From an uncultured Faecalibacterium sp. (GTDB lineage: Bacteria; Bacillota; Clostridia; Oscillospirales; Ruminococcaceae), in assembly GCA_934524985.1 (NCBI GenBank), contig CAKSYT010000008.1, positions 1-64,000 on the forward strand: a stretch of DNA of 64,000 nucleotides, read 5' to 3'. Position numbers and translations under genes: made by a program. A model generated the notes under the pieces. The model ran no database searches, was not told where the DNA came from, and was given only the letters and a program-made list of their open reading frames with translations. Shown here piece after piece: positions 1 through 9,125 of the stretch. Position 1 is the stretch's first letter. Every line of letters begins with the position of its first letter.

Positions 1-290
1 GTGATGCTCACATCTGCATCCACAGCGTACTCCGTGTTCTTTTCGCCCATGGTCACAGTGTACTTCTTGGGAGCGTTCTCGGTGTACTGCGGGGTCAGGG
101 TGACATTGTTTGCGGGCATCTTGAAGGTGATGGTCTCGCTGGTGGTGTCCACATCAGCGGGCAGACCAGTCACTTCCCAACCAGTGAAGGTGTAACCATC
201 CTTCTCGGGTGCGGTGATGCTCACATCTGCATCCACAGCGTACTCCGTGTTCTTTTCGCCCATGGTCACAGTGTACTTCTTGGGAGCGTT
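1..290. repeat. Near-identical tandem DNA repeat inside the surface-protein gene
   Basis: The first 77 bases of the window recur exactly at 214-290, giving a period of 213 bp (71 codons). This is the most recent duplication in the InlB-like array; older copies further into the gene (around 1006-1430) are diverged and about 204 bp long. Further copies probably lie outside the window. Confidence 0.9.
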
Positions 291-3200
291 TGCGATATAC
301 TTCGCGTTCAGCGTAACCTTGTTTGCGGGCATCTTGAAGGTAACGGTCGCACCGTCGATGTTCGCATTAGCAGGCAGACCGGTTGCCGTCCAACCAGTGA
401 AGGTGTAGCCGTCCCTCTCGGGTGCGGTGGCAACGAGTTCTGTGCCCGCAGGCACAGCCGTCAGGTCGGCAACAGCGCTGCCGTCCTTCAAAGTGACCTG
501 TGCATTGGTGACCTCGAGTTTGTTCGTAGGAGTAACGAACACCGCCGTCAGATTCACATCATGGTCGGGCATGGTGAACTCCACCACGCGCGCGGTGCTC
601 TGCTCCTCGGTCAGCTCCAGACCAGTCCAGCACTTGAACACGTTGGTCTCGGTGTCCTCGTATGCGATAGCCTTGAGTTTTGTACCCACAGGCACAGCCT
701 TCAGGTCGGCAACATCGCTGCCATCCTTCAGGAAAATCTGTGCGTTGAATACCTTGAGTGCATGGGTCTTGGTTTCGGGATCGGGATCAGGCGTCGAGTC
801 CTTGTCATATCTCGCGGAGATCGTCACATCGTTTGCGGGCATCGTGAAAGTGATAGTATCGCCGTTGATATTCACCGCATCAGCGGCCAGACCCGCCTTA
901 ATCTCCCAGTGGTTGAAGGTGAAGCCCTCCAGCTTCCGTGCGGTAAGAGTAACTTCCTCACCAACAGTACGCTGTTCTGGCTTCCCGTTCACGGTCAGGG
1001 TGTAGGTGTTCTCGGTGTACTGCGGGGTCAGGGTGACATTGTTTGCGGGCATCTTGAAGGTAATGGTCGCTTTGGTGGTGTCCACATCAGCGGGCAGACC
1101 GGTCACTTTCCAACCGGTGAAGGTCTTGCCTTCCACCGGCTGTGCAATAACCGTAACGTCCTCATCAAAGACACGCTGTTCGTTCACGCCGTCCACGGTC
1201 AGAGTGTAGGTGTTCTTCTCGTACTGCGGGGTCAGCGTAACGTTGCTTGCGGGCATCGTGAAGTTGATGGTCTCGCTGGTGGTGTCCGTACCCTCGGGCA
1301 CGCCATCTACCTCCCAACCGGTGAAGGTGCAGCCTTCCTTCTCGGGTGCGGTAAATGTGACTTCCTTACCAAATGCACGGCGTTCTTCCTTCCCGTCCAC
1401 GGTCAGGGTGTAGAAGATCGGCTCATAGTGGTTCGTCACCCGCACGTCATTGCTGGGCATGAAGAACTGGAGTTCGATCTGCGTGCCGGTATCGGTGATG
1501 GTATACGCATCCTCTGCCAGACCTTCGATCTTCCAGATGACGTTATTGCCTTCCTTCTTGTCAACGCCAAGGGTAATCGGAGCGCCCACTTCGCACTCCT
1601 TACCTTCCTGAGTATTCCAGTAGTAGCAATACTTCGGCTTGGTCGGCTCGGGCACATCATAGGTGCCTACCTTGTCGGTGGTAACAGCCTCATAGTTATC
1701 ATCCGCAGTTACCCGGACGTACACATCGTAGCTGCCGGGGGCGGTAGGAACCGTTTCGCTTTGGTCGGTGCCGTACAGCAGGGTCATATCCGGGTCAGCA
1801 TCATAATAATTTTTGTCGGTGTTGTAGGTCACCGTGTTCTTGGTGGCATCGTAGGTAAAGTCCTTAGCCACAGGCGTGTAGCGGAAAGTATACTCACCCA
1901 GATCAATGGAGCCGGGCTTGTACTTAGCGCCCTCTTTTGCAGTGACGGTTACCTGATAACGGCCATACGCACCAATATCGGGGTCCCGGTTGATATAGGT
2001 CTTGCCCTTGTTTACACCGGTAAGGCCCTTGTACTCAAGCGTAAGCTCGCCAACGCCGTCTGCCTTCGTGCAGACCAGCGTGTAGGTGTAGTCCCCGTTC
2101 CCGATGGGCTTAAAGTCCTCTCTGGTAAAGCCCTCAAAGGGCAGCTTTTCACTGTCCGCGACAGTATAGGTGCCTACCTGATAAATTCTGTAACTATCAT
2201 CGGAGTAGGCGTCAGCAATGTAGTTCTTACCCGCCGTCACCTTGACGTACACATCGTAGCTGCCGGGGGCGGTGGGAACAGTTTCGCTTTGGTCGGTGCC
2301 GTACAGCAGGGTCATCTGCGGGTCGGCATCGTAATAATTTTCGCCTTTGTATTCCACCGTGTTCTTGGCGGCATCGTAGGCAAAGTCCTCAACTACGGGC
2401 GTGTAGCGGATAGAATCCTCAACCACAACAATAGAACCGGCCTTGTACTTTTTGCCTTCCTTTGCAACGATGGATCCCTGATAGCGGCCATACACATCCT
2501 CACCGGGTTCCCGGTTGATAAAGGTCTTGCCTTTGTTTACACCGGTAAGGCACTCAAGCTTAGTCGAGAGCTCGCCAACACCGTCTGCCGTCTTGCAAAC
2601 CAGCGTGTAGTTGCCGTCATCGTCCATATCGATGTCAAAGTCATCCTGCGTAAAGCCCTCAAAGGGCAGCTTTTCAGCTACGGTGTAGCCATCAGGCAGC
2701 GGGTCATTGCTGCCATCGTAGTATCGGCTACCCTCCACCACAAGCCAGACGTAGTAGGTACCTACCTTGGTGGGCACCGTTTCCGTAGCAGTCGAAAAGT
2801 CATTTGTAGCGCTGTACTTAAGGGTAGCCTGCGGAGCCGCATCGCCGAAATACTTCGGGCCGGTATAGATTGCCGTACCGGCATCGAGGTCAAGGCGGAA
2901 GTCCGCGCTTGTCGGCTTGTACGGCCGTGTACCCTCATCGATCTGAAGTTCGCCGCCCTCGTACAGCGTGCCCTCTTCGGCACGGATGTACACCTCATAA
3001 ATGCCGTACACATCCGGATGCGGGAAGTAGTTGAACTCTTTTTTGTCGTAGGTACGTAAAAAGACAACGCTCGGCTTGCCCACGCCATCCTTTTTGCAGG
3101 TAATGCCCGGGACGAGCGTGCTCCAGTCGATGACAAAGTCCTCCTTAGTCAGGGAAGAGAAGGGCAGCTTTTCGGTGGTTTCGCCGGTCTGGTTTACCAC

Positions 3201-5744
3201 AATATCCGCGCCGTCATTGCGACCGTTAAGGTACAAAGTCTTGCCGTCCGGGGAAAGCTGTGCGCCGTTATAAGCGCTGACAGGCTTGCCGTTGATGTTC
3301 GTGACCGGCTTGGTGAAGGTAAGCACCATCCCGGCATCGCCAATGCGGTAAACAGCGGCTACATCTGCCACGGAATTGCCGTTGACATCGGTCATAACGC
3401 CATCCATGCTACGCAGCTCGCTCTGCTGCTGACCGGCGGCAAGGTATGCGCTGTCGATGCGGCTAAGGCTCACCGTATCGGAAACAGCAGCCTCGCTGTT
3501 ATTACCCGTCAGGCTGCCAAGGATCACGGCGTTCTCGATGACCACTGCCTTCGATGCATCGTTGGGCAGCTTGATATCGTGGAACACACCGGCGGTGATC
3601 TTAGCCTTATCTCTCAGTTTGACCGTTGCGTCGAACACGCCGCCGGCAATGGTGCTGGTCGCGTCGAGGGTGACTTCCTTCTGGAAGTATCCGCTTTCAA
3701 TAACGGCGTTATTGAGCTCGACCGGAGCATCGGCATACATACTGGTAACCGTCACGTCCTGCAGCGTGATGCCATCGCTCTTCAGCGCCGCCTGAGAGGG
3801 GTTGATCTCACTCGAGGTCAGGTCTACCGGGTTGCCGTCCGGGCTGGTGATGAGGATCTGCGACTCGGTTCTTTGCTCATGGTGTTCGTCTTCGCCGGAC
3901 ATAATGGCGTACTTCCAGCCCTGCCCCTCATAGAGGGTGATCTCCATGCCCTCACCGGTCACCTTCTTGGGCTCCACGCCGGTCAGGTCGGGCAGACCGT
4001 CTTCGGTAATGCGCAAGGGCTTGACCGCGCCGACATCGGTGGACTTGTTCACCAGAATATCTGCGCCGTCATTATTGCCGGTAATGCGCAGCACCTTGCC
4101 CGCGGCAGAGGTGTTGGAGTTGTAGTTTTCAACTGCCTCTTCGTTGACGCTCAGCACATCGGTGTCCAGCGTGATATCTGCAGTGCCTGCGCCCACCAGA
4201 TAGATGGTATTGGTGGAAAGGGTCAGGTTTCTGCCGTTTATTGCCGTAACATTGCCGTTGCGCACCACCAGCTTGCTGATTTTCTGCCCGGCTGCCAGTG
4301 CACCCTCAAGGTCGTCAGGCAGCGCACCAAACACGGTATCAGAAACGGCAAACTTGCTGTTATCGAAAAAGGTACTGAACATACAGTCCAGAATAACTGC
4401 ATTGGAAATGGTGCACTCGCCGTAGCAGGACAGGGAGTCAAAGACACCGCCGGTAATTTCGACCTTGCCGGTGCCGTCTGTCGTGCTGATGCCAACACGA
4501 GCTTCGGGGTAGGTGCCGCCGGTGATCTTGCCGCTGGTAAGCACCAGAGCGCCCTTTTCGCCAAACGCTGCGTCCGTAATGGTGGCATTGGTCAGCTGAA
4601 CCGCGCAGTTGATGGGTGCAGTGCTCAGCTCTTTGAAATCGATCTCTCTGCCGCCCTGATCTGCCATCGTCAGAATGCCCCTCGAATTAGGGATGTTGGG
4701 ATAGCAGGCATAGGTCCAGTTGCGGCACAGGTAGGCCTGAAGCTTATATTCGCCCTCGTCCAGACTTTCCACGCAGGTCACACCGGTCAGGTCGGGCAGA
4801 CCCTCATCGGTAAAGCTCAGTTCCTTGCTCATGGAAGGGATCGTGACCAGCTTCATGGGTGCTTCGTCCGACATCGGGATCATGCTGAAGCTGGCAGAGA
4901 GCGTTCTGCCGTCTGCGCTGATAGAGATCTTGGCAATAACGTTGCCATTGTATGTGAAGTTATAGTCGGTAACGCCTGCGGGCAGGGTCATAACGCCGCC
5001 GTTGCTACTGGTAGTAGCTACCGCCCAGCCCTCGCAGGGGGTATCGCTTTCCACCACCAGCTCCAGTTTTTTCCCAGTGCCGGAATAGTCGTACTTCTTG
5101 ACGATATAAATATCCCCTGTTTCCTTCCTACCGTTCAGGGTGCAGTTCTCCGGCAGGAGCAGCTTGTGTGCCTGCTGCTGCGTGCTGTCGCTCAGGCCGG
5201 AGATATCGCGGAAGTAGCCGCCCCGGACATAACCGCCGTTCTCGGTCAGCTTATCGTAGGTGCCGCCGTCAATGGTGCCATTGTTCAGCTCCACATTGGC
5301 GTATCTGCCGCCCAGAACGTAGACGCCGTACATATAGCTGGCCTCTATCAAAAGTGTACCGGTCACCGTGCCATCCAGCAGATACACAGTGTAATTGTTG
5401 GCATTCTTGACGGTCACATTGCAGCTGACCGTGCCGTCCAGAATGTACTCGGTATCTTCACTGCCGGTACCGGTAATGGTTAGTCCGGTGGTTTCGTCAT
5501 AGCTCCAGCCGGTACCGGTTTGTGCCTTGGGCAGACCGGCAGCGATCTTGATCTTGACCACCTGATGTTTTGTTTCAGAGTTCGTACCAACATCCTCATG
5601 CTCGTTTTCCGAGCTGTAAGTGATGCTGTTGGTTTCTTCCGCCGCGGAAGAAAGCCCTGCCCCTGCATCTGCAAATGCGGATACAGGGAGGATGGAGAGC
5701 ATCATACTGAGCGCCAGTATCATGCTCACGATGCGTTTTTTCAT
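1..5744 (-). CDS. Giant secreted surface protein with InlB-like B repeats (3' end outside window)
   Basis: Translated from ATG at 5744 behind AAAGGAGAGG, this frame stays open to the window edge, so at least 1914 residues are present and the C-terminus is missing. Residues 1-26 form a signal peptide ending in SAFA. Residues about 70-850 are rich in short Gly/Asn/Val turns (for example YVLGG, ITGGVF) as in parallel beta-helix adhesins. About 900-1430 holds three Ig/MBG-like modules of about 170 residues that share a core such as YDADPQMTLLYGTDQSETVP. From about 1440 onward come tandem units of about 67 residues ending in GWxVxGLPADxDTT and FxMPANxVTLTPQY, like the InlB B-repeat/Listeria-Bacteroides repeat family. 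It is inferred to be a cell-surface adhesin or binding protein. The anchor (LPXTG, SLH or TM) would lie beyond position 1. Confidence 0.85.
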   Translation of the reverse strand, partial: MKKRIVSMILALSMMLSILPVSAFADAGAGLSSAAEETNSITYSSENEHEDVGTNSETKHQVVKIKIAAGLPKAQTGTGWSYDETTGLTITGTGSEDTEYILDGTVSCNVTVKNANNYTVYLLDGTVTGTLLIEASYMYGVYVLGGRYANVELNNGTIDGGTYDKLTENGGYVRGGYFRDISGLSDSTQQQAHKLLLPENCTLNGRKETGDIYIVKKYDYSGTGKKLELVVESDTPCEGWAVATTSSNGGVMTLPAGVTDYNFTYNGNVIAKISISADGRTLSASFSMIPMSDEAPMKLVTIPSMSKELSFTDEGLPDLTGVTCVESLDEGEYKLQAYLCRNWTYACYPNIPNSRGILTMADQGGREIDFKELSTAPINCAVQLTNATITDAAFGEKGALVLTSGKITGGTYPEARVGISTTDGTGKVEITGGVFDSLSCYGECTISNAVILDCMFSTFFDNSKFAVSDTVFGALPDDLEGALAAGQKISKLVVRNGNVTAINGRNLTLSTNTIYLVGAGTADITLDTDVLSVNEEAVENYNSNTSAAGKVLRITGNNDGADILVNKSTDVGAVKPLRITEDGLPDLTGVEPKKVTGEGMEITLYEGQGWKYAIMSGEDEHHEQRTESQILITSPDGNPVDLTSSEINPSQAALKSDGITLQDVTVTSMYADAPVELNNAVIESGYFQKEVTLDATSTIAGGVFDATVKLRDKAKITAGVFHDIKLPNDASKAVVIENAVILGSLTGNNSEAAVSDTVSLSRIDSAYLAAGQQQSELRSMDGVMTDVNGNSVADVAAVYRIGDAGMVLTFTKPVTNINGKPVSAYNGAQLSPDGKTLYLNGRNDGADIVVNQTGETTEKLPFSSLTKEDFVIDWSTLVPGITCKKDGVGKPSVVFLRTYDKKEFNYFPHPDVYGIYEVYIRAEEGTLYEGGELQIDEGTRPYKPTSADFRLDLDAGTAIYTGPKYFGDAAPQATLKYSATNDFSTATETVPTKVGTYYVWLVVEGSRYYDGSNDPLPDGYTVAEKLPFEGFTQDDFDIDMDDDGNYTLVCKTADGVGELSTKLECLTGVNKGKTFINREPGEDVYGRYQGSIVAKEGKKYKAGSIVVVEDSIRYTPVVEDFAYDAAKNTVEYKGENYYDADPQMTLLYGTDQSETVPTAPGSYDVYVKVTAGKNYIADAYSDDSYRIYQVGTYTVADSEKLPFEGFTREDFKPIGNGDYTYTLVCTKADGVGELTLEYKGLTGVNKGKTYINRDPDIGAYGRYQVTVTAKEGAKYKPGSIDLGEYTFRYTPVAKDFTYDATKNTVTYNTDKNYYDADPDMTLLYGTDQSETVPTAPGSYDVYVRVTADDNYEAVTTDKVGTYDVPEPTKPKYCYYWNTQEGKECEVGAPITLGVDKKEGNNVIWKIEGLAEDAYTITDTGTQIELQFFMPSNDVRVTNHYEPIFYTLTVDGKEERRAFGKEVTFTAPEKEGCTFTGWEVDGVPEGTDTTSETINFTMPASNVTLTPQYEKNTYTLTVDGVNEQRVFDEDVTVIAQPVEGKTFTGWKVTGLPADVDTTKATITFKMPANNVTLTPQYTENTYTLTVNGKPEQRTVGEEVTLTARKLEGFTFNHWEIKAGLAADAVNINGDTITFTMPANDVTISARYDKDSTPDPDPETKTHALKVFNAQIFLKDGSDVADLKAVPVGTKLKAIAYEDTETNVFKCWTGLELTEEQSTARVVEFTMPDHDVNLTAVFVTPTNKLEVTNAQVTLKDGSAVADLTAVPAGTELVATAPERDGYTFTGWTATGLPANANIDGATVTFKMPANKVTLNAKYIANAPKKYTVTMGEKNTEYAVDADVSITAPEKDGYTFTGWEVTGLPADVDTTSETITFKMPANNVTLTPQYTENAPKKYTVTMGEKNTEYAVDADVSI

Positions 5745-5823
5745 GATATCCTCTCCTTTGTCGGTTGATTTGTCCGGCTATACCCCCAAACGGAACAGCC
5801 GGAACGGACAAAACGCCAAGTTG

Positions 5824-5852
5824 AGTATAGCACGAAAATTTAAGGAAATAAA
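5824..5852 (-). promoter_or_regulatory. Candidate promoter of the giant surface-protein gene
   Basis: On the minus strand a TATACT -10 (5824-5829) lies about 80 bp upstream of the ATG. The -35 at 17-bp spacing (TTTATT, 5847-5852) is weak. Judged mainly from the -10 and its position. Confidence 0.4.
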
Positions 5853-5936
5853 GCGTTTTTGCCGGCAGCACCTGCCAAAAAATGGTACAAAAATATGGGC
5901 AAAATCACCATACGGGGGGGTATGCTTCCCTCCCAT

Positions 5937-6040
5937 GAAAAAAGCAGTTCCGAAACGCCCGCAGGCGTTTCGGAACTGCAAATAAAATATTCTTTCCGCT
6001 ATTGATGCCCAAAGCAACGCGGCGGGCATTCAAAATCGTT
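5937..6040 (-). repeat. Family B repeat carrying the argF terminator
   Basis: A perfect hairpin (GCAGTTCCGAAACGCC/GGCGTTTCGGAACTGC, 5944-5979) followed on the minus strand by a T-run ends argF transcription. The adjoining box at 5985-6036 (TTTCCGCTATTGATGCCC...GGGCATTCAAAATCG) is the outer end of repeat family B and abuts the argF stop codon. The same arrangement occurs after the sigma gene (21529) and spoVT (49076). Confidence 0.75.
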
Positions 6041-6955
6041 TTACTTGCCCGCCAGCAGCACCGCCAGCACAGCCTTCTGGACGTGCAGACGGTTCTCCGC
6101 TTCGTCAAAGATCTCGTCCGCGTGCTGCTCGAACAGAGCGGTGGAGATCTCCTCGCCGCGGTGGGCAGGCAGACAGTGCAGCACCAGCGCGTTGGGCTTT
6201 GCGTTTTCCAGCAGACGGCCGGTGAGCTGGAAGCCCACAAAATCCCGCAGGCGCTGCTCGCTCTCGGCCGTGCCGGGGGCGGTGGTGTTCCACGCGGCGG
6301 TGGCTACGATGTCCGCATCCCGCAAGCCCTCGGCGGGGTCGGTAGTCAGGTGGAAAGCATTGCCGTATTTGTGGGCAAACATCAGCACATCCGCTGCCGG
6401 GCGGTAGCCCGGGGGGCAGACGCAGGCCACCTGCATCCCCGCCAAAAGGCCGCCCACGATCAGGCTGTTGGCCATGTTGCTGCCGTCGCCCACAAAGCAG
6501 AGCTTCAGCCCTGCCAGCGTGCCCCGGCGCTCCCGGATGGTCATCAGGTCAGCCAGCACCTGACAGGGGTGTGCGTAGTCGGTAAGGCCGTTGATCACCG
6601 GAATGCCGGAAAGCTCCGCCAGTTCTTCCAGATCCCGCTGGCGGTAGGTGCGCCAGACGGCGCAGTCGTAGTAGCGCCCCAGCACCCGGGCGGTGTCCCG
6701 CAAAGGCTCGCCGCGCCCGGCCTGTAATTCGGCGGTGTTCATGTAGTTGCCAAGACCGCCCATCTGGTACACGCCCACCTCAAAGCTGGTGCGGGTGCGG
6801 GTGGACGCCTTAGAGAACAGCAGCGCCACGCTTTTGCCCGCCAGCAGCGGCTCGGTGCGGCCTGCCTTGCAGTCCGCTTTCAGCCGGTCTGCCACATCCA
6901 GAATGTGGGTCAGCTCGGCGGGAGAAAGGTCGCTCATTTTCAGCAGATTTTTCAT
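6041..6955 (-). CDS. argF: Ornithine carbamoyltransferase
   Basis: Cytosolic enzyme that transfers the carbamoyl group from carbamoyl phosphate to ornithine, giving citrulline. The 304-residue product is the normal family length. The carbamoyl-phosphate site STRTRT is at residues 51-56 and the ornithine-site HCLP motif at about 260-263. It is the last gene of the minus-strand arginine operon; its ATG overlaps the argD stop by 4 bp (ATGA), so translation is probably coupled. A terminator follows at 5944-5979. It could also be called argI, but the biosynthetic context supports an anabolic role. Confidence 0.97.
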   Translation of the reverse strand: MKNLLKMSDLSPAELTHILDVADRLKADCKAGRTEPLLAGKSVALLFSKASTRTRTSFEVGVYQMGGLGNYMNTAELQAGRGEPLRDTARVLGRYYDCAVWRTYRQRDLEELAELSGIPVINGLTDYAHPCQVLADLMTIRERRGTLAGLKLCFVGDGSNMANSLIVGGLLAGMQVACVCPPGYRPAADVLMFAHKYGNAFHLTTDPAEGLRDADIVATAAWNTTAPGTAESEQRLRDFVGFQLTGRLLENAKPNALVLHCLPAHRGEEISTALFEQHADEIFDEAENRLHVQKAVLAVLLAGK

Positions 6956-8154
6956 GCCTGCTCCTTCGGAGCCGTCGGCTCCATGCTGCCCAGCACCTCG
7001 GCCAGCACCTCCAGCGCCATGTCTACCTCGTGTTCAGAGACGGTCAGCGGCGGCAGCAGACGCAGCCGGGTCTTGGCGGTAAGCACCAGCAAGCCCTTTT
7101 CGCGGCAGGCGGCCAGCACATCCGCAGCCTGCACGTCAAAGAACTCGATACCCACCATCAGGCCGATGCCGGAAATGTTCTTGACGTGGGGCAGCTTTGC
7201 CAGACCGGTGCGCAGCTGTACGGCGCGCTCGCTGACCTGCGCGAGAAAGCTCTGGTCCAGACGGTCCACCACCACGTTGGCACCGGCGCATACCACCGGG
7301 TTGCCGCCAAAGGTGGAGCCATGGGTGCCGGGGCCCATGCCCTCGGCTACTTTTTCATTCATCAGCACCGCGCCGATGGGCAAGCCGCCGCCCAGTCCCT
7401 TGGCAAGGGTGACGATGTCCGGCTTAAGGTTATAGTGCTCGCAGCACAGGAAGGTGCCGGTGCGGCCCACGCCGGTCTGCACCTCGTCCACAATGAGCAC
7501 AAGGTCTTTTTCGTCACACAGGGCGCGCACGGCCTGTACATACTCCGGGTCCAGCGCCATCACGCCGCCCTCGCCCTGAATCAGTTCCATCATCACGGCG
7601 CAGGTGTGGCGGTCTACCAGCTCCCGCAGCGCTTCGATATCCCCCGCCGGGACGTACTGGAAGCCCTCGTTGAAGGGGCCGAAGTAGTTGTGGAACACCC
7701 CCTGCCCGGTGGCGGTCAGGGTGGCGATGGTGCGGCCATGGAAGCTGTTGACCAGCGTGATGACGTTGTAGCGGTCCTTGCCATAGTGGTCTACACTATA
7801 CTTGCGGGCGGCCTTGATGGCACCCTCGTTGGCTTCGGCACCGGAGTTGCCGAAGAAAACCTTGTTCATGCCGGTGCGCTTGCACAGCTTTTTTGCCAGC
7901 TTGCCGCAGGGCGCGGTATAGTAGAGGTTGGAGGTGTGCTGCAATTTGTGTGCCTGCTGGGACACGGCCTCTGCCCATGCAAGATCACAGTAGCCAAGGC
8001 TGTTCACCCCGATGCCGCTGGTGAAGTCCAGATACTTCTGCCCCTCAGGGCCCTCGGCGTACAGCCCGTGCCCCTTTTCCAGCACGATGGGGCTGCGGTT
8101 ATAGGTGTGCAGGACGTACTCGTTGTCCCGCTTGATAACTTTTTCAGAATCCAT
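6952..8154 (-). CDS. argD: Acetylornithine aminotransferase
   Basis: PLP-dependent class III aminotransferase that converts N-acetylglutamate semialdehyde to N-acetylornithine with glutamate. The protein is 400 residues, a usual length. The phosphate loop GNSGAEANE is at 102-110, FHGRT at 138-142, the cofactor Asp in IVDEVQTGVGRTG at D223, and the Schiff-base lysine in LAKGLGGGLPIGA at K252. It lies 100 bp downstream of argB and overlaps argF by 4 bp. It could also act as succinyldiaminopimelate aminotransferase, as ArgD does in some bacteria. Confidence 0.96.
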   Translation of the reverse strand: MDSEKVIKRDNEYVLHTYNRSPIVLEKGHGLYAEGPEGQKYLDFTSGIGVNSLGYCDLAWAEAVSQQAHKLQHTSNLYYTAPCGKLAKKLCKRTGMNKVFFGNSGAEANEGAIKAARKYSVDHYGKDRYNVITLVNSFHGRTIATLTATGQGVFHNYFGPFNEGFQYVPAGDIEALRELVDRHTCAVMMELIQGEGGVMALDPEYVQAVRALCDEKDLVLIVDEVQTGVGRTGTFLCCEHYNLKPDIVTLAKGLGGGLPIGAVLMNEKVAEGMGPGTHGSTFGGNPVVCAGANVVVDRLDQSFLAQVSERAVQLRTGLAKLPHVKNISGIGLMVGIEFFDVQAADVLAACREKGLLVLTAKTRLRLLPPLTVSEHEVDMALEVLAEVLGSMEPTAPKEQA

Positions 8155-8254
8155 AGGTGTACCTCCTGTAACATGGAGTTATTGCGCAAAGCCTTGCGGC
8201 TGCGGGAAATCGTTGCCTTTATTATAGCTTTCCGCCGGCGATTGCGCAATCTTT

Positions 8255-9109
8255 TTATTCGCGGTGGCTGCGGCGGTAGAAGCGGGTACCGGATCCGCGG
8301 TCGGAGAACAGTTCCAGCAGAATGGAGTGCGGCACACGGCCATCGATGATGACCGCCTCGTGCACGCCCTGATAGATGGCGTCCGCCATGCCGCCGATCT
8401 TGGGGATCATGCCGCCCGCAATGATACCGGCGGACTTGTAGCCCTCAATCTCGGTCACTTCCACCTCGGGGATAAGGGTGGTCTCGTCCTCCTTATCCCG
8501 CAGCAGACCTGCGATATCGGTCATGGACACCAGCTTTTCCGCCTTGAGGGCAATGGCGATCTGCGCAGCGGCGGTATCCGCGTTGACGTTGTACGCCTGC
8601 CCAAGGTCGTCCATGCCCACGGTGGCGATGACCGGGATAAAGCCGCCGTCCAGCAGGCTTTCGATCAGGGTGGCGTCCACATGGACGATCTCGCCCACAT
8701 GGCCCAGCTGGGGGTCCAGCTCGGTGCAGCGGAGCATCTGTCCGTCCATGCCGCACAGACCCACGCCGCGCCCGCGCAGCTTTGCCACAAGGTCCTTGTT
8801 CACCTTACCGGCCAGCACCTGCTGCACGATCTCCATGGTGGCATCGTCCGTCACCCGCAGACCGTTGGCAAAGTGGCTCTCCACGCCCACCTTCTTGAGC
8901 ATCTCGTTGATGGCGGGGCCGCCGCCGTGCACCAGCACCACACGCACGCCCAGCAGCGTCAGGGTGACAAGGTCGTTCATCACGGCGTTTTTCAGCGTCT
9001 CGTTGATCATGGCGTTGCCGCCGTATTTGATGACCATGGTCCTGCCATGGTACTTCTGGATATAAGGGGTGGCCTCCGAAAAAAGCCGCGCCATTTCTTC
9101 GTTTTTCAT
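8255..9109 (-). CDS. argB: Acetylglutamate kinase
   Basis: Phosphorylates N-acetylglutamate with ATP, the second step of the acetylated ornithine route and usually the arginine-feedback step. The 284-residue amino-acid-kinase protein has the KYGGNAM phosphate loop at 28-34 and LVHGGGPAINEML near residue 60. An N-terminal extension (residues 1-22, with SEATPYIQKYHG) resembles the helix that lets arginine-sensitive hexameric NAG kinases respond to arginine, so feedback control is inferred. Start ATG lies behind AGGAG, 16 bp after the argJ stop. Confidence 0.96.
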   Translation of the reverse strand: MKNEEMARLFSEATPYIQKYHGRTMVIKYGGNAMINETLKNAVMNDLVTLTLLGVRVVLVHGGGPAINEMLKKVGVESHFANGLRVTDDATMEIVQQVLAGKVNKDLVAKLRGRGVGLCGMDGQMLRCTELDPQLGHVGEIVHVDATLIESLLDGGFIPVIATVGMDDLGQAYNVNADTAAAQIAIALKAEKLVSMTDIAGLLRDKEDETTLIPEVEVTEIEGYKSAGIIAGGMIPKIGGMADAIYQGVHEAVIIDGRVPHSILLELFSDRGSGTRFYRRSHRE

Positions 9110-9125
9110 CTATTCCGCGCTCCTG

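Noticed and set aside
561..3059. Long plus-strand frame opposite the surface-protein gene
   Set aside because: It has no ribosome site or signal, is composed of His/Gly/Val-rich antisense-like residues, and the opposite strand encodes a coherent signal-peptide repeat protein.
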